DNA of 64,000 nucleotides from Mesorhizobium sp. BR1-1-16 (GTDB taxonomy: Bacteria > Pseudomonadota > Alphaproteobacteria > Rhizobiales > Kaistiaceae): positions 55,449 through 119,448 of the forward strand of contig NZ_JAIUIE010000014.1 in NCBI RefSeq assembly GCF_020165495.1, given 5' to 3'. A program made the position numbers and the translations under genes. The stretch's first letter is position 1. Each line of letters opens with the position of its first letter. Below the pieces are notes generated by a model. That model saw nothing but the letters and a program-made list of their open reading frames with translations, was not told the origin of the DNA and did not search any database. This document shows positions 43,776-52,833 of the stretch, in pieces.

Positions 43776-45341
43776 TTAAATCTCCTGAACCGCAAGGGCC
43801 TTCTGGATTTCGATCTGCAGCCGCTGCTCGGCCGCCTGGAGGCGGTGGGCGAGGTCGTCGGCCGGGACGTCCGGATCGTCCAGCGCCTCGCGCGGCAGAT
43901 CCTGATGCACGCGCCCGTCGGCCATCACGAGGATGCGGTCGCAGGCGGTCAGCAATTCCGACAGCTCGGAGGAGATCATGATGATCCCCTTCCCGGACGC
44001 TGCCAGTTCGCGGACGAGGCGGATGATCTCGGCCTTGGAGCCGATGTCGATGCCAGCCGTCGGCTCGTCGAGAATGAGGATTTCGGGATCGGTGGCGAGC
44101 CACTTGCCGATCACGACCTTCTGCTGGTTGCCGCCGGAGAGGGTGGCAACGGCGTGATCGCGGCTGGCGGTCTTCACCTTCAGGCGCTCGATCTGGGTAT
44201 CGGTGAGTGTGTTCGCCGCCTTGGTATCGACGAACCCGGCCTTCGAGAGGCGGCCAATGACCGCGAGGATCATGTTGGAAGCGACCGAATGGGCAGGAAT
44301 GATGCCCTGCGTCGCTCGCGCTTCCGGCACGAGCGCCACGCCGGCCGTGATCGCGTCGCTTGGCTTTCGAATGACGATGGCCCGGCCCTTGATGCGGATA
44401 TCGCCGCTGGCAATGGGGTCGATGCCGGCCATGGCGCGCGCCAGGGACGAGCGGCCGGAGCCGAGCAGGCCGGCAAGGCCGAGCACTTCGCCGCGATGCA
44501 GCGTCAAAGAGACGTGTTCGGGCTTGTGGCTGCCGCTGACATCCTTCAGTTCAAGCAGCACCTCGCCCTTTGTCGCCGTGATGCGTGCGACATCGGAAAG
44601 CCCCTTAGAACGCTTGCCGACGATATGCTCGATCATCGTATCGATCGGCAGTTCCGACAGCGGCGCCGTAATGACATGACGGCCATCGCGCAGGATGGTC
44701 GCGCGGTCGGCGATGCGGGCGATCTCGTCCATGCGATGGCTGACATAAATGATCGCGACACCCTTCGCCTTCAGCTTGCGCAGGAAGACGAAGAGACGCT
44801 CGACGTCGGAAACGGCAAGCGCCGTCGAAGGCTCGTCGAGCACCAGCACCTTTGCATCCTGCGAGATCGCCTTGGCGATTTCTGTCAGCTGCTTCTGGCC
44901 GGCGCCGAGATCGGCGACGATCGCCTTCGGGTCGACGAAGACCTCGAGCATCGCGAAGATCTCGGCGGCCCGACGCTCGGCCTCGTTGTCGTCGATGAAG
45001 CCGATGCCGTCGCGCCATTCGCGCGTCAGGAAGATGTTCTGAGCCACGGTCAAGGTCGGGACCAGGCTCATTTCCTGATAGTTCATGGCAATGCCGGCAG
45101 CGCGCGAGGCCTCCGGCGTATGCGTCGTGAGCGGCGCGCCGCCGACCTCGATCGTGCCCTGATCGGGGCGATGAACCCCGTTCAGGATCTTGAGGATCGT
45201 CGACTTGCCGGCGCCATTGCCGCCGAGAAGCGCATGAACCTCGCCCGGCAGGATTTCGAGGCTGACGTCGTCAAGCGCGCGCACACCCCCGAAAGCCTTG
45301 GAGATGCCGGTCATGCGGACTGCGGCGGCGGTGGCGTTCAT
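43776..45341 (-). CDS. Sugar ABC transporter ATP-binding protein, double NBD (CUT2 locus 2)
   Basis: A 521-residue double-NBD protein. First domain: Walker A GGNGAGKST, signature-like LGAGQKQLTEIAKA, Walker B VLVLDEPSTAL. Second: modified P-loop GLLGSGRSS, signature LSGGNQQK, Walker B ILILDEPTAGID. The ATG at 45341 overlaps the upstream dehydrogenase stop by four bases (ATGA) and has GGGAGAAGG upstream, which fixes the start. Energises the following permease. Confidence 0.92.
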   Translation of the reverse strand: MNATAAAVRMTGISKAFGGVRALDDVSLEILPGEVHALLGGNGAGKSTILKILNGVHRPDQGTIEVGGAPLTTHTPEASRAAGIAMNYQEMSLVPTLTVAQNIFLTREWRDGIGFIDDNEAERRAAEIFAMLEVFVDPKAIVADLGAGQKQLTEIAKAISQDAKVLVLDEPSTALAVSDVERLFVFLRKLKAKGVAIIYVSHRMDEIARIADRATILRDGRHVITAPLSELPIDTMIEHIVGKRSKGLSDVARITATKGEVLLELKDVSGSHKPEHVSLTLHRGEVLGLAGLLGSGRSSLARAMAGIDPIASGDIRIKGRAIVIRKPSDAITAGVALVPEARATQGIIPAHSVASNMILAVIGRLSKAGFVDTKAANTLTDTQIERLKVKTASRDHAVATLSGGNQQKVVIGKWLATDPEILILDEPTAGIDIGSKAEIIRLVRELAASGKGIIMISSELSELLTACDRILVMADGRVHQDLPREALDDPDVPADDLAHRLQAAEQRLQIEIQKALAVQEI

Positions 45342-46504
45342 CCAACCTTCTCCCAAACGCCGCTTTCGCCCGAGCGGATGAAGGCGTCGGCGACGAGTTC
45401 CGTCAGCAAGCCATCATTGAAGTTCGGGCTCGGCTGCTGCTTCTTCGCAATTGCAGAGAAGAAGTCATAGCACTCGACGATCTTGGTTTCCGAATAGCCG
45501 ATGCCGAGGCCGGGGATCGGCCACAGGCCGGAGCCATAGGGATGGGCCGGGCCGGTGTAGATCGTGCGGAAGCCGCGCGCATCGGCCGGATCGTCGGCGA
45601 ACATCACCTGAAGCTCGTCGCGGCGCTCGTAGTTGAAGTGGATCGAGCCCTTGGTGCCGTGGATTTCCAGCGTGATGAAGTTGTTTCGGCCATAGGCGTT
45701 GCGCGTCGCCTCGAGGCTGCCGATGGCACCGTCCTTGAAGCGCAGCATCGAGACGAGCTCGTCATCGACATCGACCTCGCCGCGCTCGGCATCAGCCGAC
45801 TTCTCGGCGGCACCCAACTTGTCGACGCCACCCTGCTGAAGGGGACGGGTCTTATTGTAGGTCGGCGTCATCGCGATCACTTCGGCGATCGGCCCGACGA
45901 GATGATGCGCGAGATCGACCACATGCGTGCCGATGTCGCCGACAGAACCGGAGCCGGCGATCTTCTTCTGGAAGCGCCAGGACAGCGGCGAGTCCGGATC
46001 GGCCGACCAATCCTGCAGATAGGTGCCGCGGAAGTTCAGGATGCGGCCGATCCGGCCTTCCTCGATGAACTTCTTGGCCAGCGCAACGGCAGGCGTGCGC
46101 CTATAATTGAAGGCGACCATGTGGATGACGCCGGCGGCCTTGACGGCCTCGACCATCGCCCGCGCTTCCTCGACGGTGCGGGCAAGCGGCTTCTCGCAGA
46201 TGATGTGCTTGCCGGCCTTGGCCGCAGCGATAGCAATCTCGGCATGGACGTTGTTGGGCGTGCAGATGTCGACGACGTCGATATCAGGCCGGGCAACGAC
46301 GGCGCGCCAGTCCGACGATGCCTCTTCAAAGCCGTAGCGGCGACGTGCTTCCTCGGCCATGCCGTCGGTCACGTCGACCACGACCTTGCGGTGGGGAATG
46401 GCCGGAGCCGGCCAGAAGAACATCGGCATGGAAGCATAGGCCATGGCATGCGCCTTGCCCATGAACCCGCCGCCGATCATGGCGACGTTCATCACTTTGG
46501 TCAT
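45338..46504 (-). CDS. Gfo/Idh/MocA family oxidoreductase (CUT2 locus 2)
   Basis: A 388-residue dehydrogenase with the Rossmann start MIGGGFMGKAHAMAYASM, the EKP motif (HIICEKPLARTVEEA) and the typical GDIGTHVVDLAHHLVG with catalytic His/Asp. This subtype resembles inositol- and levoglucosan-type dehydrogenases. ATG 46504 follows AGGAGA. It lies between the binding-protein gene (across a hairpin) and the ATPase, so probably acts on the imported polyol or sugar. Confidence 0.88.
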   Translation of the reverse strand: MTKVMNVAMIGGGFMGKAHAMAYASMPMFFWPAPAIPHRKVVVDVTDGMAEEARRRYGFEEASSDWRAVVARPDIDVVDICTPNNVHAEIAIAAAKAGKHIICEKPLARTVEEARAMVEAVKAAGVIHMVAFNYRRTPAVALAKKFIEEGRIGRILNFRGTYLQDWSADPDSPLSWRFQKKIAGSGSVGDIGTHVVDLAHHLVGPIAEVIAMTPTYNKTRPLQQGGVDKLGAAEKSADAERGEVDVDDELVSMLRFKDGAIGSLEATRNAYGRNNFITLEIHGTKGSIHFNYERRDELQVMFADDPADARGFRTIYTGPAHPYGSGLWPIPGLGIGYSETKIVECYDFFSAIAKKQQPSPNFNDGLLTELVADAFIRSGESGVWEKVG

Positions 46505-46595
46505 CGATTTTCTCCTGAAAGAGAGCGGCTTTGGCAAGCAGCAGCCGTCCGCTGCTCTGGCCTGGAGGCCGACGCAGGTCGGACCGTTCAATGCG

Positions 46596-46623
46596 GCACG
46601 GGGCGCGCGGCGGCGCCCCGTGC
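46596..46623 (-). terminator. Hairpin after the CUT2 locus 2 binding-protein gene
   Basis: Perfect 11-bp inverted repeat (GCACGGGGCGC / GCGCCCCGTGC) with a 6-base loop, 10 bases past the binding-protein stop and before the dehydrogenase. No T-tract; probably a partial intercistronic terminator. Confidence 0.65.
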
Positions 46624-46632
46624 GCCAGGGCC

Positions 46633-47754
46633 TTACTGGCCGAGGCTCTTCTTGACGTTGTCGGTCGCGTCGGTCGAATAGACCGCCTTCCAGCCTTCGA
46701 GCAGCGTGTCACGCGTCACCGGGAGAGCCGGCAGCGCAACGAAGGCGGGAGCCTCCTTGCCGAGCAGACCGTAGCCGGCAAGCTTTGCCTCGACGACGCC
46801 GGCGTCATAGGGACGCTGCGCGCCGAGGCCCTTCACGAAGCCGTTCTGGGCCATGGAGATCGCGACATTCTCGCCGAGGTCGATCGTGGTGATGACGAGA
46901 TCGTCGCGGCCGGCGTTGCGCGCCGCCGAAATCACGCCTTCGGCCGGCACGTCCCAGACCGCCCAGATGCCCTTGACGTTCGGGTTGGAGGTCAGGATCG
47001 CCGAAGCAGCCTTCTCGGCGTCGCCCGAGAAATCGGGGCCGCCAATGCCCTGCTCCGCGACGATCTTGATGTCCGGATAGTCAGCGGCGATCGTCGCCTT
47101 GAAGGCGTCGTAGCGCTGCTTGGTGACGAAGAAGTCGGCAGCGTGGAACACGACGCCGATCTCACCCTTGCCGCCGAGAGCCTTGGCCATCAGATGCGCC
47201 GAGGCGACGCCATTGCCGTAATTGTCGGCCGAGACGACGGACACATAGTCCTTGCCGGCGGCAAAGCCGGTCGGGACGTTGTCCATGAAGACCAGCTTGG
47301 TTCCGGCTGCAGCCGCTGCCTTATAGGCGGCGGCCGTCGCGGTGGGATCGGTCGGGATCGAGACGATGATATCAGGCTTCTGGGCCATGATCGTTTCGAT
47401 GTCGGCGACCTGCTTCTCCGGCTTGAAGCCGGCATCGGTCACCGCGAGCACCTTGATGCCCATGTCGGCGAACTGCTTTTGCAGGCCGTTGATCTGAGCG
47501 CGCGACCAGTCATTGCCGCCGTAATGCATCACGATCGCGGCGGTCGCATGCATGTCCTTGATCTTGGCAAGCTCGTCCGGCGTCAGCACGACGCTGGAAG
47601 CCGGCGCGGGCGCCTCGCCCGAAGGACCCTTGGAAAGAACGGTCTTCTGGAGGTCGGCAAGCGCCTGGTCAGGATCGGCGAGCGCCGGCCCGGCATAAGC
47701 GAGAGCGAGCGTCAGCGCGGCGGCCGAGCCCAACAGGGTTCGTCTGGAAATCAT
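46633..47754 (-). CDS. Sugar ABC transporter substrate-binding protein (CUT2 locus 2)
   Basis: A 373-residue periplasmic-binding-protein-like I protein with an SRRTLLG start (Tat or Sec signal, likely cut after PALA). Features: AAIVMHYGGNDWSRAQINGL, PDIIVSIPTDP, LVFMDNVPTGFAAGKDY, VVSADNYGNG, WAVWDVPAEG. GGGAGGATGAG precedes the ATG. It is the periplasmic component of CUT2 locus 2 and has a signal-less paralogue at 50160-51191. Confidence 0.88.
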   Translation of the reverse strand: MISRRTLLGSAAALTLALAYAGPALADPDQALADLQKTVLSKGPSGEAPAPASSVVLTPDELAKIKDMHATAAIVMHYGGNDWSRAQINGLQKQFADMGIKVLAVTDAGFKPEKQVADIETIMAQKPDIIVSIPTDPTATAAAYKAAAAAGTKLVFMDNVPTGFAAGKDYVSVVSADNYGNGVASAHLMAKALGGKGEIGVVFHAADFFVTKQRYDAFKATIAADYPDIKIVAEQGIGGPDFSGDAEKAASAILTSNPNVKGIWAVWDVPAEGVISAARNAGRDDLVITTIDLGENVAISMAQNGFVKGLGAQRPYDAGVVEAKLAGYGLLGKEAPAFVALPALPVTRDTLLEGWKAVYSTDATDNVKKSLGQ

Positions 47755-47773
47755 TACTCATCCTCCCGGAAGT

Positions 47774-47786
47774 GGGGCTTGGCCCC
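47774..47786 (-). terminator. Short intercistronic hairpin
   Basis: GGGGC / GCCCC, a 5-bp GC stem with a 3-base loop in the gap between the epimerase stop and binding-protein start. Weak; could be incidental in this GC-rich sequence. Confidence 0.25.
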
Positions 47787-47797
47787 GGTCGCGGCCC

Positions 47798-48610
47798 TCA
47801 GGCCGATTCGAGATAGCTCCTGCTGGCCTTCGCGCCCTCCAGCGGGTCGGCCCAGGAATCGAGCTCCGTGCACACCCAGCCTGCAAAGCCGATCTCGCGC
47901 AGCGCCGCGATGATCGCGTCGGTCGGGACATCGCCTCGGTCGAGGGGGGTGAACGCAAAGGGCTCCTTCTGAAAGCCCTTGAGATGCACATAGGAAATGC
48001 GCGCCGCATGCTCGCGGATCAGCGCTGCCGGATCGCCGCCGGCCGCAGCCAGATGTGCGGTATCGGGGCAGAAGTCGATGCCGGTCAGGGCGAAGATCTT
48101 CCGCACTTCCTCCGGCCCCTCGACGATGGTCGAAAGATGCGGGTGGTAATGGGCGGTCAGCCCGCGCTCCTCGGCGATTTCCTTGACGCGGTCGAGCGCT
48201 GCGGCGAGCCGCGGATAGTCCGCCTCGCGGATGCCGTCGAAGCGCTTGGCGCCGCCGCCGACCACGAGATGGGGCGCGCCCAGCTCTGCTGCCCGGTCCG
48301 CCGCGCGAATGATGCGGGCCAGCTCTTCCGGCAGGATGTCGTCGAAAATGAAATTGCCGCCGGCATAGGTCGCAACGAGCGTCAGCCCGTTATCGGCGAG
48401 AAGCGCCCGCATCTCGGCGGCGCTGAAGTCCAGAAGGTTGCCGTCGAAAAGCTCGACGCCCTCATACCCGGCCGCGGCGATATCGGCGCAGGCCCGGCGC
48501 ATGTCGCCGAAGGTGCGATAGGCGAGGTTGGTGATCGAGGTAACGCCAACGGCGTCTCCGCCGAGACTTCCCCAGCAATTCGCATGATAGGCGAGCTTGA
48601 AGCTCGACAT
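47798..48610 (-). CDS. Sugar phosphate isomerase/epimerase (IolE-like TIM barrel)
   Basis: A 270-residue xylose-isomerase-like TIM barrel: KLAYHANCWGSL at the start, AAGYEGVELFDGNLLDF, LTAHYHPHLSTIVEG, DFCPDTAHLAAAG, ISYVHLKGF, WVCTELDSW. The His/Asp/Glu ligands of the metal site are present. Resembles IolE/IolI and tagatose/fructose-epimerase relatives. The ATG at 48610 has GGAGGAG seven bases upstream; the ATG at 48616 abuts that site and is excluded. First gene of the CUT2 locus 2 operon. Confidence 0.87.
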   Translation of the reverse strand: MSSFKLAYHANCWGSLGGDAVGVTSITNLAYRTFGDMRRACADIAAAGYEGVELFDGNLLDFSAAEMRALLADNGLTLVATYAGGNFIFDDILPEELARIIRAADRAAELGAPHLVVGGGAKRFDGIREADYPRLAAALDRVKEIAEERGLTAHYHPHLSTIVEGPEEVRKIFALTGIDFCPDTAHLAAAGGDPAALIREHAARISYVHLKGFQKEPFAFTPLDRGDVPTDAIIAALREIGFAGWVCTELDSWADPLEGAKASRSYLESA

Positions 48611-48774
48611 CGGCATCTCCTCCCAGTGCTTGCCTCGAACCGTGACGATGGCTTAGGCCGAGAAAAAATGGATGTCAACAATTTATAATCATATACAGCG
48701 CCACTTTTGCTGATTTACTGCATAAGTGCGGCGTTGCCAGTCGAAACGCTCGGTCTTATGAAGGAGCGAACGCG

Positions 48775-50148
48775 ATGCGGCAGAGAGAACGAGACATGTC
48801 GACGCCCGCCCTTGCGGAAGCCGCCTCCCTGCCGCGTCGGAAGGGCCGCCCGCGCGTGTCCGAGACGGCCTCGCCGAGCCTCGTCCAAATCCTCAATCTG
48901 GTTCGGTCCGAGCAGGCCACCACGCGGCAGGAGATCGAGCGCCACAGCGAGCTCGGACGCGCGGTCGTGGCGGACCGACTCGGGACGCTCGCCGAACTCG
49001 GGCTGATCAACGAAAGCGAGCTTGGTACGGCGACCGGCGGACGCGCCCCGCGCCTCGTCCGGTTCAGCGCCGATCGCGGCAGGATCCTCGTCGCGACGCT
49101 GGACCAGACGGCGCTCGGCGTCGGGATTGCCGATCTCGATGGTGCGCTCATCATGGAGCATCACGAGGCGAGCGAACTGACCCAACCGGTATCGGCGCTC
49201 GCCGAGCGGCTGATCACGCTGTTTCGCTGGATTCTCGAACGGCAGGATAACCCGCCGCTCTACGGCATCTCGATCTCGGTTCCCGGCGCCGTGCCGGATG
49301 GCGGCGAAGCGCTCTTCCTCGGCACCACGCCTGCGGTGCTGCCCGGCTGGGAGAGCTTCCCCCTCGTCGAAACGCTGGTCGAAGCCTTCGATGCGCCGGT
49401 CTGGGTTCGATCCAGCGTCGAGACAATGACGATGGGCGAGTTGCATGCAGGCGCAGGAAGCGGCCATCGAACCATCCTGTTCGTCAAAGTCGGCAAGCGC
49501 ATCGGCGCAGGCCTCGGCAGCGATAGCGCGCTGTTCCGCGGCGCGCAGGGCGCCGTCGGGCTCATCGGCTCCGTGCCGGTTTCAGGGCCCGGGGGTAACG
49601 GCACGCTGGAGGCCATGGCCGGCTCGGACCACATCGCCCAGGAAGGCAGGAGCGCCGCGGAGCGCGGGGCAAGTCCGATCCTTGCCGAGCACATGCGCCG
49701 TGGCGGCGAGATTACCGCGCTCGAAGTGGCGCAGGCAGCGCAGATCGGCGATGCGGCGGCGATCGAGATTCTCTCGCAGAGTGGCCGACTGATCGGCCAG
49801 GTGGTCGCGACGCTCGCGAACATGCTGAATCCGGCGCTCATCGTGCTTTCGGGCTCGATCGCGCAGACGAACGACATCCTGCTCGCCTCCGCGCGCGAGG
49901 CGATCTATGGCGCCTGCCATCCGCTGGTGAGCCGCGACCTGCAGGTTGTCCGCTCGCAGATGGGAAGCTCGGCGGGCCTTGTGGGCGCGGCCATCGTCGC
50001 GGTCGAAGGCGTGTTCTCGCCCTCCATACTGCGCGATTGGATCATGGCCGGCAGGCCTCAGGCGCATCCGCTTTTCCAGCGGTTCAAGGATCAGATCGCG
50101 CGGAAGAGATTGGCGGAGGACACCACCATCCGGCCACCGGACGCGTGA
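48775..50148 (+). CDS. ROK family transcriptional regulator (CUT2 locus 2)
   Basis: A 457-residue ROK-type regulator with N-terminal winged HTH (LVQILNLVRSEQATTRQEIE, AVVADRLGTLAELGLINE) and ROK fold. AAGGAG precedes the ATG by eight bases. The ROK zinc motif is missing: around GAQGAVGLIGSV and GGNGTLEAMA there are no cysteines. A longer C-terminal tail than usual (about 45 residues). Divergent from the epimerase operon across an AT-rich spacer and followed 11 bases later by a signal-less binding protein that is probably co-expressed. Confidence 0.85.
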   Translation: MRQRERDMSTPALAEAASLPRRKGRPRVSETASPSLVQILNLVRSEQATTRQEIERHSELGRAVVADRLGTLAELGLINESELGTATGGRAPRLVRFSADRGRILVATLDQTALGVGIADLDGALIMEHHEASELTQPVSALAERLITLFRWILERQDNPPLYGISISVPGAVPDGGEALFLGTTPAVLPGWESFPLVETLVEAFDAPVWVRSSVETMTMGELHAGAGSGHRTILFVKVGKRIGAGLGSDSALFRGAQGAVGLIGSVPVSGPGGNGTLEAMAGSDHIAQEGRSAAERGASPILAEHMRRGGEITALEVAQAAQIGDAAAIEILSQSGRLIGQVVATLANMLNPALIVLSGSIAQTNDILLASAREAIYGACHPLVSRDLQVVRSQMGSSAGLVGAAIVAVEGVFSPSILRDWIMAGRPQAHPLFQRFKDQIARKRLAEDTTIRPPDA

Positions 50149-50159
50149 GGAGGAAGGGA

Positions 50160-51191
50160 ATGGCGATCTCTGGTCTCGGCCCGCATGGAGAGCGGGCGTC
50201 GGCCCCCGAACGGGTCCTCCTGCTGCCGGAGGACATGGCGCGAGCGCGAGCGCGCGGCTTCCGCGTTGCCATTGTGCTGCACACGCTGGCGAGCGACTGG
50301 GCCAAGCAGCAGCTTTCCGGCGTGATCGGCATGTTCGGCGATTGCGGCGTCGCGGTCATCGACGTCGTCGACTGCGCCTTCACACCGGAGGTGCAGATCG
50401 AGGCGCTCGACCGGCTGATCGCCGAGGCGCCGGACGCGATTCTCTCGCTGCCCGTTGCCAATGCCAAGGTTGCCGCCGCCCATGCGCGCGTCGCAGCGGC
50501 CGGCATCAAGCTGGTGCTGCTCGACAATGTGCCGACCGGCCTGCTGCCCGGCAAGGACTACACGTCGCTCGTCTCGGCCGACAATTTCGGCCTTGGCAAA
50601 ATCGCAGCCGAATGCCTGTCGCCGCATGTTCCAGAGGGCAGCGAGGTCGGCGTCCTCGGCTATGAGGCGGACTTCTTCGCGACCAACGAGCGCGAGATCG
50701 CCTTCGTGAAGTGGATGCGGATCAACCGCCCGGATGTGCGGCTGCATGTCCGGCGCTTCCCGTCGCTCGCCGATGCCGCCCGCGTCACCCGCAGCCTGTT
50801 CGACGATCACCACGACATTGCCGGTCTCTTCGTGGTCTGGGATACGCCATCGATCGCCTCCGCCGGCGTGCTGACGGCGCTCGGTCTCCAGATTCCGATG
50901 GTGACCGTCGACCTCGGCCAGGAGGCAGCCATTGGCCTCGCGGCGCACAATTCGCTGGTCGCGATCGCTGCCCAACAGCCGTTCCGGCAGGGGGAAACGG
51001 CCGCCTCGGTCACCGTCAGTACGCTGCTCGGTCGGATGACGCCGGATTGGGTTGCCCTTCCCGGCCTCGCCGTCACCGCCGAAAACGTCGTCGAGTGTTT
51101 TCAGACCGTCTGGCGCAAGCCGGCCCCCCGAGAAGTGCTGCGAATGCTGAGCCTCGTCAGTTCAACGATCGTCCGCAGCACGCCATCGTAG
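50160..51191 (+). CDS. Periplasmic-binding-protein-like protein lacking a signal peptide
   Basis: A 343-residue protein clearly related to the CUT2 locus 2 binding protein (46633-47754): both share VLLDNVPTG...PGKDY / VFMDNVPTG...AGKDY, VSADN, and an ADFF block. It begins without a signal sequence (MAISGLGPHGERASAPE) directly after GAGGAGGAAGGGA, so it should stay in the cytoplasm. It follows a ROK regulator by 11 bases. It may act as a cytoplasmic ligand sensor or buffer working with the regulator, or as a carbohydrate-binding enzyme-like protein. The start looks sound. Confidence 0.8.
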   Translation: MAISGLGPHGERASAPERVLLLPEDMARARARGFRVAIVLHTLASDWAKQQLSGVIGMFGDCGVAVIDVVDCAFTPEVQIEALDRLIAEAPDAILSLPVANAKVAAAHARVAAAGIKLVLLDNVPTGLLPGKDYTSLVSADNFGLGKIAAECLSPHVPEGSEVGVLGYEADFFATNEREIAFVKWMRINRPDVRLHVRRFPSLADAARVTRSLFDDHHDIAGLFVVWDTPSIASAGVLTALGLQIPMVTVDLGQEAAIGLAAHNSLVAIAAQQPFRQGETAASVTVSTLLGRMTPDWVALPGLAVTAENVVECFQTVWRKPAPREVLRMLSLVSSTIVRSTPS

Positions 51192-51369
51192 CCGGGCTTG
51201 CAGGTGCGAGGAATGGGAACCACAGGCAGGCTGAGCACTGTACGCTGGCGATGCAGGCTCACTAGCTCAGGTCGGCATCGAAGGAAGCTGCACCGTGGGC
51301 TCGGCAAAGACGGTTGCCTCACGCCGACGAGCGGAATGCGCCGTCGCGCGCACGGTCTCTTAAGCTGGC

Positions 51370-51960
51370 GCACCTCCGGCTCGATGCTGATATGAGGCAC
51401 ATTGGTGTCGAGATGGATGTGATGCGGCAGTAGGCCTGAACCCTCGCTGGTCCTCGCTCTTGCCGAGGGTCTTGTCGGCTGGCAGCGTCCAGTAGAGGTC
51501 GAGTGCGCGCGTGATGGTGATCGGAGGAGGCATCGCGCCGCCGAGGGTGGCCGCGGCGACCCCCAGGTCAGGCTTGCCGTTCCTGACCGGTATAGCGTCG
51601 ACCCGCGCGATCAGCTCATCGGCCGGAAGCTCGGCGACCCGCTTCGCCGGCAGGAAGCGGAAGCCGCGCATCTCGGCAAGCTCGCGTGCAGCCGCGAATC
51701 GTTGCTCGGCATCCTTGCTGTCGCCAGCGAGCCGCGCCTCCCAAGCTTGGACGGCTCGTTCCTCAGCGTCAGCACCTTGCTGCGGGTGACCGTCTCGAGT
51801 CGGTGTGCAGCGGGACCCAGACGACCTTGCGTGGCTCGATCCCCTGGTAGCGGACCGGGACGCGCCGCTTCAGCTGATAGACGTCGCCCGCAGGACGAGC
51901 TGGATCTCCTTCGCCACAACGCACTCCTCGGCCAATCAGCAACGGCATGAGATTGGTCGG
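51370..51960 (-). pseudogene. Broken tyrosine-type integrase
   Basis: Minus-strand fragments in several frames read as the N-terminal half of an integrase: RPAGDVYQLKRRVPVRYQGI and EPRKVVWVPLHTDS (about 51938-51800), then RGFRFLPAKRVAELPADELI and ALDLYWTLPADKTLGKSEDQ (about 51672-51430). The wording matches integrases that start with a DUF6538-type domain. Frameshifts separate the pieces and the catalytic C-terminal half with the Arg/His/Tyr residues is absent. It marks the start of the defence-gene region and suggests a past integration. Confidence 0.6.
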
Positions 51961-52473
51961 CAGCGAGGCTGTGTTGGTGGCGGAGGGAGCGTCCGTCGTT
52001 TCTGTCCCAGACAACGGAAGAATCATTGTATTTCAATGAGTTACGAATTGCGTGGGTAGTACTTTGTGTAGCATAATGTGTAGCGATTTCGGTACTCGGA
52101 CTTGGGCGTTTGGATGTCGTTGATCGGTACGTCGCTGCTGCGCGTCGTCCGCCCGACCGGTTCTCGACATCCCGTCGAGTTCAGAGCTTGCGGCTTTGCG
52201 CCAATAGCAGACCTTGCAAAGCGCGTCTCGGAGCGTCCGGTGTGGGGCCGGTTGCGGAAGGGCGGCATTCAAGCATCGTGTCGCGAAAGCGGACATCGAC
52301 CGATCGTCCAGCGGCAACGACTGGAGTTGGGGCGATCCCGGTAGTTGAACTTCCCACGGCGCAGGCAACGGCGCGCGAGGTTTCGAAGCCTGTGAGCGAA
52401 CCCCAAAGCGAGCGGCACATCGAGAAGACCGCTCGCGCTCGCGAGCAAGATGACGCCGGCGGCCGCCCGGTTA
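51961..52473. other. Non-coding stretch beside the broken integrase
   Basis: About 510 bases with stops in all plausible frames. A short direct repeat TGTGTAGC occurs twice about 12 bases apart near 52068-52085 in an AT-rich patch upstream of the integrase remnant. The rest resembles degenerate intergenic sequence. No gene or RNA recognised. Confidence 0.35.
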
Positions 52474-52833
52474 TCAGTCCTGCGCTCGGTCGAGCACCAC
52501 ACGTTCGACGTCGAGTTCGGCCGCCTTTGCGATGAAGAGGTCTAGTTCCGCGGGACTGACGGTCGCAGGCACTTCGACCCGCCGGCCATTGACGCCTACC
52601 AAGATAATCCGTGCGGCCCGCGCCTGTTCTGCAATGTCCAAAAGACCGGCCACGAGTGCGCCCAACGCCGCGCCGCCAGCGCCCACAAGCGCGATCAACA
52701 GGCTCGGATCGGCCCCGCGCTTCGCAGCGCCGCCGCGTCTGGCAAGACTTACGCCCTCGTGGAGTGCGGCTTCCAGCAGTTGTTCAATTTTGGCGCTGGA
52801 GCAAACTCTGCTTTCAACAATTATTTCACGCAT
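52474..52833 (-). CDS. Small EACC1-like effector-associated protein
   Basis: A 119-residue protein. A central hydrophobic segment (SLLIALVGAGGAALGALVAGLL, about 44-65) is followed by a short beta-rich part with VGVNGRRVEVPATVSP and an acidic tail. This layout (N-terminal short domain, hydrophobic middle, GRRVEV-type C-terminus) is like EACC1, a small constant partner of caspase-like and CHAT effectors in bacterial conflict systems. The ATG at 52833 has GGGAGG six bases upstream inside the CHAT gene and overlaps its stop, so the two are translationally coupled. Assignment to EACC1 is by pattern and not certain. Confidence 0.6.
   Translation of the reverse strand: MREIIVESRVCSSAKIEQLLEAALHEGVSLARRGGAAKRGADPSLLIALVGAGGAALGALVAGLLDIAEQARAARIILVGVNGRRVEVPATVSPAELDLFIAKAAELDVERVVLDRAQD

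Noticed and set aside
43845..45470. Plus-strand frame of 541 codons opposite the CUT2 ATPase
   Set aside because: Antisense to an ATPase with all Walker and signature motifs.
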